NCBI RefSeq assembly: GCF_041200175.1
Contig: NZ_CP165727.1
Location: 4,352,501-4,416,500, forward strand
From: Streptomyces sp. R33
Lineage (GTDB): Bacteria > Actinomycetota > Actinomycetes > Streptomycetales > Streptomycetaceae
DNA length: 64,000 nt
Direction: 5' to 3'
The position numbers and the translations under genes are program-made. Numbering within the stretch: the first letter of the stretch is position 1; every line of letters starts with the position of its first letter. The notes under the pieces were generated by a model that saw only the letters and a program-made list of their open reading frames with translations, was not told where the DNA came from and made no database searches. Of the stretch, positions 25,695-36,752 are shown one piece after another.

Positions 25695-26899
25695 TGTCGA
25701 AGCTGATCATCGTCGGCGGAGGAATCGGCGGCCTGGCCACCGCCCTCGCCACCGCCCGCCAGGGACACCGCGTCCTGGTCCTGGAACGGGCCCCCGAGTT
25801 CGCCGAGATCGGCGCCGGCATCCAGCTCGCGCCCAACGGCCTGCACGCCCTCGACCGCCTCGGCCTCGGGGACGCCGTCCGCGCCACCGCCGTACAGATG
25901 GACGAGCTCCGGTTCATGGACGGGGTCACCGGCCGGCACGTGGTCAGCATGGACCTGACCGAGCGCTACCGCGCCCGGTTCGGCAACCCGTACGCCGTCG
26001 TCCACCGCGCCGAACTGCACACCAAGCTGCTCGAGGCCTGCCGGGCCGACGACTCCATCGAACTGCGCAGCGCCGTCACCGCCGTCGGGTACGAGCAGGA
26101 CGAGACCGGCGCCTCGGTCCTCCTCGAGGACGGCGAGCGGATCACCGGCGACGCCCTGATCGGCGCCGACGGCATCCACTCCGCGATCCGCGCCCAGCTC
26201 GTCGGCGACGGCGCACCCCGCAACTCCGGGATCACCGTCTACCGGGCGATCATCCCGATGGAGCAGGTCCCCGAGGAGCTGCGCCACCTCACCTCGGTGA
26301 CCTGGTGGACCGGGCCCCACTGCCACTTCGTGCACTACCCGATCGCCGGCGGCAAGTACCTCAACCTCGCGGCCAGCAGCGACAACAGCGCGACCGAGAC
26401 GCTCGCCGGGGTCCCCGCCTCCCCGGGCGACATCCGCCGCGAGTTCGCCGCCCTCGGCGAGGACGCACAGCGCCTGCTCGCCCTCGGCGAGGGCTGGAAG
26501 TCCTGGGTGCTGGTCGACCGGGACCCGGTCGACACCTGGACCGACGGCCGGGTCGCCCTGCTCGGCGACGCCGCCCACCCGATGCTCCACTACGTGGCGC
26601 AAGGCGCCTGCCAGGGCCTCGAGGACGCCGTGATCCTGGGCGACCTGCTCGACTGCGGCAGCGACGAACTCCCCGAGCGTTTCCAGAAGTTCAACGCCGA
26701 GCGGCGCGAGCGCACGGCCCGGATCCAGCTCCTCGCCCGGGAGAGCATCAAGCTCTGGCACACCTCCGGAGCCGCCGCCTCGGCCCGCAACGACCAGCTG
26801 TCCTCGTACACCCCCGAGGAGCTCCACGACTACGTGGCCTGGATGCACGGCGCCCGCACCATCGACGAGAACACCACCCCGAACGGAGAGCAGCGATGA
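25694..26899 (+). CDS. FAD-dependent aromatic hydroxylase (3-hydroxybenzoate 6-hydroxylase/salicylate hydroxylase type)
   Basis: This 401-residue class A flavin monooxygenase has the GGGIGG dinucleotide motif at residues 8-13, the DG motif DALIGADGIHSAIR, and the GD motif VALLGDAAHPMLHYVAQGAC. Sequence style (EIGAGIQLAPNGLHALDRLG) fits the salicylate/3-hydroxybenzoate hydroxylase branch, which hydroxylates or oxidatively decarboxylates phenolic acids using NAD(P)H and O2. It is translationally coupled on both sides. A clear paralogue lies at 53536-54729 in the 3-hydroxyanthranilate block, sharing long stretches such as ALIGADG, GNPYAVVHR and ELRFMDG. The likely substrate is an aminohydroxybenzoate (inference). 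Confidence 0.88.
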   Translation: MSKLIIVGGGIGGLATALATARQGHRVLVLERAPEFAEIGAGIQLAPNGLHALDRLGLGDAVRATAVQMDELRFMDGVTGRHVVSMDLTERYRARFGNPYAVVHRAELHTKLLEACRADDSIELRSAVTAVGYEQDETGASVLLEDGERITGDALIGADGIHSAIRAQLVGDGAPRNSGITVYRAIIPMEQVPEELRHLTSVTWWTGPHCHFVHYPIAGGKYLNLAASSDNSATETLAGVPASPGDIRREFAALGEDAQRLLALGEGWKSWVLVDRDPVDTWTDGRVALLGDAAHPMLHYVAQGACQGLEDAVILGDLLDCGSDELPERFQKFNAERRERTARIQLLARESIKLWHTSGAAASARNDQLSSYTPEELHDYVAWMHGARTIDENTTPNGEQR

Positions 26900-28938
26900 A
26901 CCGCAACCAGGGACAGCAGGGTCAGCAGGGTCAGAAGCAGGGACGGCACCAGGTCGCCATCATCGGCGCCGGCCCGCGCGGCCTCTCCGTCCTGGAGCGC
27001 CTGTGCGCCAACGAGCGCAGGAACCCGCGGCACTCCGCGGTCACCGTCCACGTGGTCGACCCGTCGGCGCCGGGCGCCGGCCAGGTCTGGCGCTCCGACC
27101 AGTCCCAGCACCTGCTGATGAACACGGTCGCCTCCCAGATCACCATCTACACCGACGACAGCGTCCGCACCGAGGGCCCGATCGAGCCCGGCCCGAGCCT
27201 GTACGAGTGGGCCCGGGGCATCGCGGAGGCCGGCGCCGCAGACGGAGCCGCAGAGGGCGACGCCGACGAGGCGACCCTCGCCGAGGCCCGCCGGTTGGGC
27301 CCGAACACCTACCCCACCCGCGCCTTCTACGGGAGCTACCTGCGCGCCACCTTCGAGCGCGTCGTACGCAACGCCCCCGCCCACGTCACGGTCGAGGTGC
27401 ACCGCTCCCGGGCCGTGGCCATGGCCGACACGCACGGCACCACCGGCGGGCAGCAGGGCGTCCGCCTCGAGAACGGCACCCGGCTCAACGACCTCGACGC
27501 GATCGTGATGGCACAGGGCCACGTACCGGCCCGGCTGACCCCCCGCGAGGCGAAGACCGCGAGCCTCGCCCGGATCCACCACCTCACGTACGTCACGCCC
27601 GCCAACCCGGCGGACCTGGACCTGAACGTGGTGGGGCCCGGTGAGAACGTCCTGCTGCGCGGCCTCGGCCTGAACTTCTTCGACCACATGGCGCTCTTCA
27701 CCGCCGGCCGCGGCGGCACCTTCGACCGCGCCGAGGACGGCCGCCTGGTCTACCGGCCCTCCGGCAACGAGCCCGTCCTGTACGCCAGTTCGCGGCGCGG
27801 CATCCCGTACCACGCCCGCGGTGAGAACGAGAAGGGCGCGTACGGCCGCTACCTGCCGCGCCTGCTGACCCCGCAGAAGATCGCCGAGATGCGCCGCCGC
27901 TCCGAGGACGGCGAGGGCATCAGCTTCTCCGCGGACCTGTGGCCGCTCATCTCCCGCGAGACGGAGAGCGTGTACTACGGCACCCTCCTGGAGAGCCGCG
28001 GCCGCGGCGCCGAGCGCGAGGGCTTCACCAAGCGCTACCTGTCGCTGGAGTCGCCGCAGGACCGGGGCTCGCTGCTGGACGTCTACGGCATCGAGGACGA
28101 GCAGCGCTGGGACTGGGAGAAGCTCTCCCGCCCGTACGGCGACCGCGAGTTCACCAGCCGCGAGGAGTTCCGGGACTGGCTGGTGGCGTACCTGGCCAAG
28201 GACGTCGCGGAGGCCAGGGCCGGCAACCTGAGCGGCCCGCTCAAGGCGGCCCTGGACGTGATGCGCGACCTGCGCAACGAGATCCGCCTCGCCGTCGACC
28301 ACGGCGGCCTGGACGGCGACTCGCACCGCGACGACCTCGAAGGCTGGTACACGCCGCTCAACGCCTTCCTCTCCATCGGCCCGCCGGCCTCCCGCATCGA
28401 GGAGATGATCGCCCTCATCGACGCCGGGGTGCTCGTCCTGACCGGCCCGGGGACCGAGATCCGCGTCGACACCGCCGCCGGCGCCGACGCCACCTTCATC
28501 GCCCAGTCCCGTACCGTCCCCGGCCCCGCGGTCCGCGCCACCGTCCTGATCGAGGCCCGGCTGCCCGAGCCCGACCTGCGGCGCACCGACGACCCGCTGC
28601 TGCGCCACCTGCTCGACACCGAGCAGTGCACCACGTACCGCATCGCCGGCTCCGACGGCAGCAGCTACGAGTCCGGCGGCCTCGCCGTCACCGAGCGCCC
28701 GTACCGGCTCCTCGACGCCCGCGGCCGGGCCCACCCGCGCCGGTTCGCGTACGGGGTGCCCACCGAGTCCGTGCACTGGGTCACCGCGGCCGGCATCCGC
28801 CCGGGCGTCGACTCGGTCACCCTCGGCGACTCCGACGCCATCGCCCGCTCGGTCCTGGACCTCCCGACGGCGAGCGTGGTCCCCAGCGGTGTCGCGCCGC
28901 TGCCGGCCGAAACCGACCTGACCGGAGTCCTGGTATGA
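26896..28938 (+). CDS. CreE/HpyO-type FAD monooxygenase, probable aspartate N-oxygenase
   Basis: This 680-residue flavoprotein has an N-terminal Gln/Gly-rich leader, then VAIIGAGPRGLSVLERL (~20-36), VDPSAPGAGQVW and a HLLMNTVASQITIYTD segment, the layout of the NAD_binding_9 (HpyO/CreE) family. CreE and FzmM of this family oxidise L-aspartate in steps to nitrosuccinate using NADPH and O2. The gene overlaps the preceding hydroxylase and the following lyase by ATGA. That exact coupling to a CreD-type lyase is the best evidence for nitrosuccinate formation; the family also holds urate hydroxylases. It acts in the cytosol. Confidence 0.83.
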   Translation: MNRNQGQQGQQGQKQGRHQVAIIGAGPRGLSVLERLCANERRNPRHSAVTVHVVDPSAPGAGQVWRSDQSQHLLMNTVASQITIYTDDSVRTEGPIEPGPSLYEWARGIAEAGAADGAAEGDADEATLAEARRLGPNTYPTRAFYGSYLRATFERVVRNAPAHVTVEVHRSRAVAMADTHGTTGGQQGVRLENGTRLNDLDAIVMAQGHVPARLTPREAKTASLARIHHLTYVTPANPADLDLNVVGPGENVLLRGLGLNFFDHMALFTAGRGGTFDRAEDGRLVYRPSGNEPVLYASSRRGIPYHARGENEKGAYGRYLPRLLTPQKIAEMRRRSEDGEGISFSADLWPLISRETESVYYGTLLESRGRGAEREGFTKRYLSLESPQDRGSLLDVYGIEDEQRWDWEKLSRPYGDREFTSREEFRDWLVAYLAKDVAEARAGNLSGPLKAALDVMRDLRNEIRLAVDHGGLDGDSHRDDLEGWYTPLNAFLSIGPPASRIEEMIALIDAGVLVLTGPGTEIRVDTAAGADATFIAQSRTVPGPAVRATVLIEARLPEPDLRRTDDPLLRHLLDTEQCTTYRIAGSDGSSYESGGLAVTERPYRLLDARGRAHPRRFAYGVPTESVHWVTAAGIRPGVDSVTLGDSDAIARSVLDLPTASVVPSGVAPLPAETDLTGVLV

Positions 28939-30371
28939 GCACGGCCGGTACGAGCCGGGCGGCTCAGGACGTGCTCACCGACGCGGGGCTGCTGTCGCCG
29001 GTACGGGCCGGCACCCCCGCCGAGGAAGCCGTCTGCGACCTGGCCTGGCTCCAGGCCATGCTCGACGCCGAGGCCGCCCTGGCCCGGGCCCAGGCCGGAC
29101 TCGGCACCCTCCCGGAGTCCGCCGCCGAGGCCATCACCCGGGCGGCCCGGGCCGAGAACCTGGACCTGCGGGCCCTGGCCCTGGCCGCCCGGGAGACCGC
29201 GAACCCGGTGGTCGGCCTGGTGCAGGCGCTCACCCGGGTGGTCGCGGAGCAGGACACGCAGGGCACCGGAGCCGCCGAGTACGTGCACCGCGGCTCCACC
29301 AGCCAGGACATCTTCGACACCGGCGCCATGCTGGTCGCCGCCCGCACCCTGGGGCTGATCCGGGCCGACCTGGCCCGCACCGCCGAGGCCCTGGCCCGGC
29401 TGGCCGGTGAGCACCGGGACACGGCGATGGCGGGCCGCACGCTGGCCCTGCAGGCCGTGCCCACCACGTTCGGGCTGAAGGCGGCCGGCTGGCGGCAGCT
29501 GGTCCTGGACGCCGACCGGCGCCTGGCCCGGGTGCAGGACGACGGGCTGCCGGTGTCGCTCGGCGGCGCGGCGGGCACGCTGGGCGGCTACCTCGAATAC
29601 GCCCGGATCGACGGCGCGGGGCGCCCGATCGAGCCCGGTGCGTACCTGGACGACCTGGTCGGGGCCTTCGCCGCCGAGACCGGACTCGCCCGCCCCGAAC
29701 TGCCCTGGCACGTACTGCGCACCCCGGTCGCCGATCTCGCCGCCGCGCTCGCGTTCACCGCCGGCGCCCTCGGGAAGATCGCGGTCGACGTGCAGAACCT
29801 GGCCCGGACCGAGGTGGCCGAGGTCGCCGAGCCCGCCGTGGCCGGCCGCGGCAGCTCCTCGGCCATGCCCCACAAGCGCAATCCGGTCCTGAGCACGCTG
29901 CTGCGCAGCGCCGCCCTCCAGGTCCCGGTCCTCGCCACCGGGCTCGTGCAGTGCCTGGTCTCGGAGGACGAGCGCTCGGCCGGGGCCTGGCACGCCGAAT
30001 GGCAGCTGCTGCGCGAGTCCCTGCGGCTGGTCGGCGGCGCCGCCCACACCGCGGTGGAGCTCGCCGAGGGGCTGACCGCCCGGCCGGAGCGGATGCGGGC
30101 CAATCTGCTGCTGACCGGCAGTCAGGTGGTCTCCGAGCGGATCGCGGCCGTGCTCGCACCTGAGTTGGGCAAGGCGGCCGCGAAGCAGCTGCTGACCCGG
30201 GTCTCGGCCGCGGCCGAGGAGAGCGGCCGGCCCCTGCACGAACTGCTCGCCGAAGAGCCGGTGTTCAAGGGGGGCCGGAGCGCGGACGAGCTGGCACGGC
30301 TGTGCGATCCCGGTACGTACACCGGGGGCGCGGGCCCGCTGGTGGACCGCGCGCTGACCCGGCCGCACTGA
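28935..30371 (+). CDS. CreD-type lyase, probable nitrosuccinate lyase
   Basis: This 478-residue fumarase/aspartase-superfamily enzyme closest to 3-carboxy-cis,cis-muconate cycloisomerase/adenylosuccinate lyase has the superfamily signature GSSSAMPHKRNP, the conserved segment EYVHRGSTSQDIFDTG, and a third block LLTGSQVVSERI. In the nitrous-acid pathway CreD cleaves nitrosuccinate to fumarate and nitrous acid. Fusion-like ATGA overlap with the CreE-like gene argues for that reaction rather than beta-ketoadipate metabolism; no other pca gene is nearby. It is the last gene of the operon. No strong terminator separates it from the operator before the nitrate genes 40 bp on. Confidence 0.83.
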   Translation: MSTAGTSRAAQDVLTDAGLLSPVRAGTPAEEAVCDLAWLQAMLDAEAALARAQAGLGTLPESAAEAITRAARAENLDLRALALAARETANPVVGLVQALTRVVAEQDTQGTGAAEYVHRGSTSQDIFDTGAMLVAARTLGLIRADLARTAEALARLAGEHRDTAMAGRTLALQAVPTTFGLKAAGWRQLVLDADRRLARVQDDGLPVSLGGAAGTLGGYLEYARIDGAGRPIEPGAYLDDLVGAFAAETGLARPELPWHVLRTPVADLAAALAFTAGALGKIAVDVQNLARTEVAEVAEPAVAGRGSSSAMPHKRNPVLSTLLRSAALQVPVLATGLVQCLVSEDERSAGAWHAEWQLLRESLRLVGGAAHTAVELAEGLTARPERMRANLLLTGSQVVSERIAAVLAPELGKAAAKQLLTRVSAAAEESGRPLHELLAEEPVFKGGRSADELARLCDPGTYTGGAGPLVDRALTRPH

Positions 30372-30411
30372 AATCCGAAATCCCCGGATCGGCCATGGCG
30401 GTGAACTGAAC

Positions 30412-30427
30412 TGAACTGTATAGTTCA
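30412..30427. promoter_or_regulatory. TetR-type operator 3 (nitrate operon)
   Basis: TGAACTGTATAGTTCA is the cleanest palindrome of the set and is preceded by GTGAACTGAAC. The internal TATAGT could serve as a -10 element, so binding would block initiation. It lies 34 bp before the NarK start codon. Confidence 0.78.
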
Positions 30428-30461
30428 TAGAGTCAGCCGCCGAAGAGAAAGCCGAGAAGCC

Positions 30462-31845
30462 ATGACGCCGCCCGCACGGCCCGCACGGCCGGCAACCCGA
30501 CGCTGGATCGAGGACTGGGACCCCGAGAACGAGGAGTTCTGGCAGCGCTCCGGCAAGCAGACCGCCCGCCGCAACCTGATCTTCTCCGTCCTCTCCGAGC
30601 ACATCGGCTTCTCGGTGTGGAGCATGTGGTCGGTCCTGGTGCTCTTCATGTCACCCGAGATCGGCCTGGGTTTCACCCCCGCCCAGAAGTTCCTGCTCGT
30701 CGTCGTCCCCACCCTCGTCGGCGCCGCCCTGCGGCTCCCCTACAGCTACGCCGTGACCCGCTTCGGCGGCCGCAACTGGACCGTTTTCGCCTCGGCCGTC
30801 CTGCTCGTCCCCACCCTCGCCGCCCTGTACTTCGTGCAGCGCCCCGGCACCCCGCTGTGGGTGTTCCTGCTGATCGGCGCCACCGGCGGGGTCGGCGGCG
30901 GCAACTTCGCCTCCTCGATGACCAACATCACCGCCCTCTTCCCGCAGCGCCTGCAGGGCTGGGCCCTCGGCATCAACGCGGGCGGCGGGAACCTCGGGGT
31001 CGCCGCGGTCCAGCTGATCGGCCTGCTCGTCATCGCCACCGCGGGCAGCACCCACCCCGCGTACGTCATCGCCGTCTACCTCCCCCTCATCGTGGCGGCC
31101 TCGCTGCTCGCCGCCCTGAAGATGGACAACTTCGCGGCCGTACGCAGCGCCCCCGGCGCCCAGCGCGAGGCCGCCCGCAACCCGCACACCTGGTGGATCT
31201 CGCTCCTCTACGTCGGCACCTTCGGCTCGTTCATCGGCTACGGCTTCGCCTTCGGGCTGGTGCTGCAGAGCCAGTTCGGCGCCACCCCGCTCGAGTCCGC
31301 CTCGTACACCTTCCTCGGGCCGCTCCTCGGCTCGCTGTTCCGGCCGGTGGGCGGGCTGCTGTCCGACCGGTGGGGCGGGGCGCGCGTCACGCTGCTGACG
31401 TTCTGCGCGATGGCGGCGGGCACCACGGTGCTGCTGCTGGCCTCGGCGCAGGGCTCGTACGGGCTCTTCGTCGCCGGCTTCACCGTCCTGTTCGTGCTGA
31501 CCGGCATAGGCAACGGCTCGACGTACAAGATGATCCCGGCCGTCTTCGCCCGGCAGGCGGAGGACGAGGTCACCTCCGGCCACGACGCGAGCGCCGCCTT
31601 CGCCCGGGCCCGCAGGCTGTCGGGGGCGGTCATCGGCATCGCGGGCGCGGTGGGCGCGCTCGGCGGGGTCGGGGTCAACCTGGTCTTCCGCAGCGCGTAC
31701 AGCGGCCCCGCCGGGTCCGGCGAGCCGGCCTTCGTCGCCTTCCTCGGCTTCTACCTGGTGTGCATCCTGGTCACCCGGGCGGTCTACCTGCGCAGGCGGC
31801 CGGCCGGCGAGAGTGCGCCGGAGCGCGTGCGGGCGGGGGCCTCCC

Positions 31846-31853
<8 letters not shown>
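30462..31853 (+). CDS. NarK-type nitrate/nitrite transporter
   Basis: This 463-residue MFS protein of the nitrate/nitrite porter family has about 12 helices. It has the Gly-rich nitrate-signature helices (GGVGGGNFASSMTNITALFP and GWALGINAGGGNLGVAAVQ), FFRPVGG-like LFRPVGGLLSDRWGGARVT, and TFVLTGIGNGSTYKMIPAVF-like text. It could import nitrate for the reductase encoded next or move nitrite made by the CreE/CreD-like enzymes. The gene carries operator 3 and overlaps the nitrate reductase gene by eight bases, so both are one transcript under the presumed TetR control. Confidence 0.9.
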
Positions 31854-33974
<2,121 letters not shown>

Positions 33975-33978
<4 letters not shown>

Positions 33979-35366
33979 GCGCGGGCGAGGTGCTGGTGGT
34001 CGGCGGCGGCCCGGCCGCACAGCGGTTCGCGGAGCGGCTGCACCACCACGGGCACCGGGGCGGCATCACCGTGCTCGGCGCCGAGCCCCAGGCCCCGTAC
34101 CAGCGGGCGCTGCTGGGCTCCGTCCTGGACGGGACGCTGCCGGCCCCCGCCCTCGCCCTGCCCGCGCTGCCCGCGGGCATCCGCCTGCACACCGGAGTCA
34201 CCGCGACCCGGATCGACCGCGCGCGCCGGCTCGTGCACTCCAACGGCGGCACGGCCGGCTCCGTGCACCGCTACGACACCCTGGTCCTGGCGACCGGGTC
34301 CCGCCCGGCCGTCCCCCGGATCCCGGGGCTGCCGGCCGAGGGCGTAACCGCGCTGCGGACCCTCGCCGACGCCGAGCGGTGCGCCGCGGCGCCCCCGGGA
34401 GCCGCAGTGGTCCTCGGCGGCGGACTGCTCGGGGTCGAGGCCGCCGCCGCGCTGCGCCGCGCCGGGCACGAGGTGGCTCTCGTCCACCGCGGGCCGCATC
34501 CGCTGCACCGGCAGCTGGACGCCGCCGCGGGCGCACTGCTCACCCGGCGCCTGGAGGACCTCGGGGTCGACGTCCATACGGGCCGTACGGCGGCCGCGTA
34601 CTGCCCCGGCAAGCTCACCCTCGACGACGGTCGCGTGCTCGCGGCCGACACCCTGGTGCTGTGCACCGGCACGGTCCCCGAGACCGGGCTCGCCCGCCGG
34701 GCCGGGCTCAGCGTCCGCACCGGCGTGGTCGTCGACGGGCTCCTGCGCACCGACGACCCGCGCATCCACGCCATCGGCGACTGCGCCGCGCACCCGGAGG
34801 ACACCGCCGGGCACCTCGAACCCGCGTGGGCGCAGGCCGAGTCGCTGGCCCGGCAGCTCACCGGCGCCGCCCCGGCGTACGGCGGCACCCGGCAGATCAC
34901 CCGGCTGCGGGTGCCCGGCGTCGACCTGGTCGCCCTGGGGCGGGGCGGGGCGGCCGCCGAGGGCGCGGAGGTGGTCGCGTTCAGCGATCCGGCGCGCGGC
35001 CGGTACGCCCGCCTCACCTTGCACGGGCAGCGGATCACCGGGGCGGTCCTGCTGGGGCTGCCGCGGGCCATCGCCGCCGTGAGCCGGTTGTACGAGCTCG
35101 GCCTGCCGGTGCCGGCCGGACGTCTGGAGCTCCTGCTCGGCATCGCACCGGCCGCGCCGGGGGCCGGCGAACTCCCCGGCGACGCCGTCGTCTGCCGCTG
35201 CAACAACGTCACGAAGCACACCGTCACCGAGGCCTGCCGGGCCGGCGCCGCCGACCTGGCGCAGATCGCCACGACCACCCGCGCCACCACCGGCTGCGGC
35301 GGCTGCACGGACGTCGTCCGCGCGCTGTGCGCAGCCGTACGGCCCGAAGGGGGCAGCACGTCATGA
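33975..35366 (+). CDS. FAD/NAD(P) oxidoreductase with C-terminal [2Fe-2S] (BFD-like) domain
   Basis: This 463-residue flavoprotein has an N-terminal FAD Rossmann motif (VLVVGGGPAAQRF), a central NAD(P) motif (AAVVLGGGLLGVEAAAAL) and TDDPRIHAIGDCA before the C-terminal cluster domain. The last ~60 residues carry four Cys in the BFD-like order C-x-C...C-x2-C (VVCRCNNV and TGCGGC). This is the usual electron-donor partner for single-subunit assimilatory nitrate reductases, passing NAD(P)H electrons to NasA. It overlaps both neighbours by four bases. It lacks a siroheme domain, so it is not a nitrite reductase. Confidence 0.85.
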
Positions 35367-36583
35367 CCCGTACCGCTCGAACCCTCGTCGTCGCCGGGCA
35401 CGGCATGGCCGGGCACCGGCTCGTGGCCGAGCTGCGGAGTCTCGATGCCGCCGGGGCCTGGCGGATCGTGGTGCTCGGGGAGGAGCCGCATCCCGCGTAC
35501 GACCGGGTGGCGCTGTCCTCGTACCTCGACGGCCGCAGCGCGGCGGACCTGGCTCTGGCCGGGCCCTGGTTCCTGGACGATCCGCTGCTGGACCTGCGGC
35601 TGAGCACCGGCGTGGCCGCCGTGGACCGGGCGGCGCGCACCGTGACCACCACCGCCGGCGATGTGGTCGCGTACGACGCGCTCGTCCTGGCCACCGGCTC
35701 GCGGCCGTTCGTGCCGCCCGTACCGGGCCACGACCTGCCCGGCTGCTTCGGCTACCGCTCGCTCGGCGACCTCGACGCGATCCGCGCCGCCGCCGCGGCG
35801 GGCCGCCCCGGCGTGGTGATCGGCGGCGGGCTGCTCGGCCTGGAGGCCGCGAACGCGCTGCGGCTGCTCGGCATGGAGCCGCACGTGGTGGAACTGGCCC
35901 CGCGGCTGATGCCGTTGCAGGTGGACGCGGCCGGCGGCGGTGTCCTGGGGCGGCGCGTGGCGCAGCGCGGGCTGCGGATCCACTGCGGTGTGGCGACGGC
36001 GGCGATCACGGCGGGCCCCGACGGCCGGGTGGCCTCGGTGGTGCTGGCCGACGGCAGCTCCCTCGAGGCGGACGTCGTGGTGTTCTCGGCGGGGGTGCGG
36101 CCGCGGGACGAGCTCGCGGGCCCGGCGGGCCTGGCCACGGGCGGGCGCGGCGGGTTCCTGGTGGACGAGCTGTGCCGGACGCAGGACGAGCGGATCTGGG
36201 CGGTCGGCGAGTGCGCGGCCGTGTCGGGCCGCTGCCACGGGCTGGCCGCACCGGGGTACCGGATGGCGGCCTCCGTCGCCCGGCAGCTGCTGGGCCTGGG
36301 CGGGGAGCCGTTCGGGGAGGCGGACCCGTCCACCCGCCTCAAGCTGCTCGGCGTGGAGGTGGCGAGCTTCGGCGACGCCCATGCGGCCGCCGAGGGCGCG
36401 GTGGAGCTGAGCCGGCTGGACGAGGCGGCGGGGACGTACGCGAAGCTCGTGCTGGACGCGGACTGCCGCACCCTGCTCGGCGGCATCCTCGTCGGTGACG
36501 CCCGCGCGTACGGCGAGCTGCGCCCGTACGTGGGCCTGGGCCTGCCCGCGGCGGGCCACCGGCTGCTGGCCGGGGCCGCCTGA
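35363..36583 (+). CDS. NirB-N-terminal-like FAD/NAD(P) oxidoreductase
   Basis: This 406-residue pyridine-nucleotide flavoprotein has the opening LVVAGHGMAGHRLVAEL, like the first domain of nitrite reductase large subunit NirB, then EEPHPAYDRVALSSYL, the NAD motif GVVIGGGLLGLEAANALR and a final GGILVGDARAYGELRPYVG. NirB proteins run to 800 residues or more with [2Fe-2S] and siroheme/[4Fe-4S] domains; this one stops after the flavin/NAD part. It may be a second reductase for NasA or a different redox partner. It overlaps the preceding gene (ATGA) and ends the operon. Confidence 0.82.
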   Translation: MTRTARTLVVAGHGMAGHRLVAELRSLDAAGAWRIVVLGEEPHPAYDRVALSSYLDGRSAADLALAGPWFLDDPLLDLRLSTGVAAVDRAARTVTTTAGDVVAYDALVLATGSRPFVPPVPGHDLPGCFGYRSLGDLDAIRAAAAAGRPGVVIGGGLLGLEAANALRLLGMEPHVVELAPRLMPLQVDAAGGGVLGRRVAQRGLRIHCGVATAAITAGPDGRVASVVLADGSSLEADVVVFSAGVRPRDELAGPAGLATGGRGGFLVDELCRTQDERIWAVGECAAVSGRCHGLAAPGYRMAASVARQLLGLGGEPFGEADPSTRLKLLGVEVASFGDAHAAAEGAVELSRLDEAAGTYAKLVLDADCRTLLGGILVGDARAYGELRPYVGLGLPAAGHRLLAGAA

Positions 36584-36608
36584 GGGAGGCAGGACCCGGT
36601 ACGCAGAG

Positions 36609-36647
36609 GCGCCGCCCTTCGGGGTCCGGGAACCCGAAGGGCGGCGC
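36609..36647. terminator. Bidirectional hairpin
   Basis: GCGCCGCCCTTCGGGGTCC pairs with GGAACCCGAAGGGCGGCGC (one mismatch). It closes the nitrate operon and also lies beyond the stop of the convergent acyltransferase. Confidence 0.8.
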
Positions 36648-36710
36648 AGCGCAGGGCCGGTGGGGGCGCCGGTGGGGACGGCGCAGCCGTGCGGTGGAGC
36701 GGAACCGCGG

Positions 36711-36752
36711 TCAGGCGGTCAGACGGTCAGACGGTCAGACGGTCAGACGGTC
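36711..36752. repeat. 8-bp tandem repeat TCAGACGG, five copies
   Basis: Five head-to-tail copies (the first reads TCAGGCGG) plus two bases span the stop codon of the acyltransferase gene (36743-36745 on the minus strand). Each unit read on the minus strand contains TGA, and the 8-bp period cycles it through frames. Confidence 0.9.

Noticed and set aside
28935..30371. Beta-ketoadipate pathway gene (3-carboxymuconate cycloisomerase)
   Set aside because: Fold family matches, but no other pca gene is adjacent and the gene overlaps a CreE-type flavoprotein.
36711..36752. Phage attachment site or iteron origin
   Set aside because: Five 8-bp repeats at a stop codon, with no integrase, replication gene or AT-rich region nearby.
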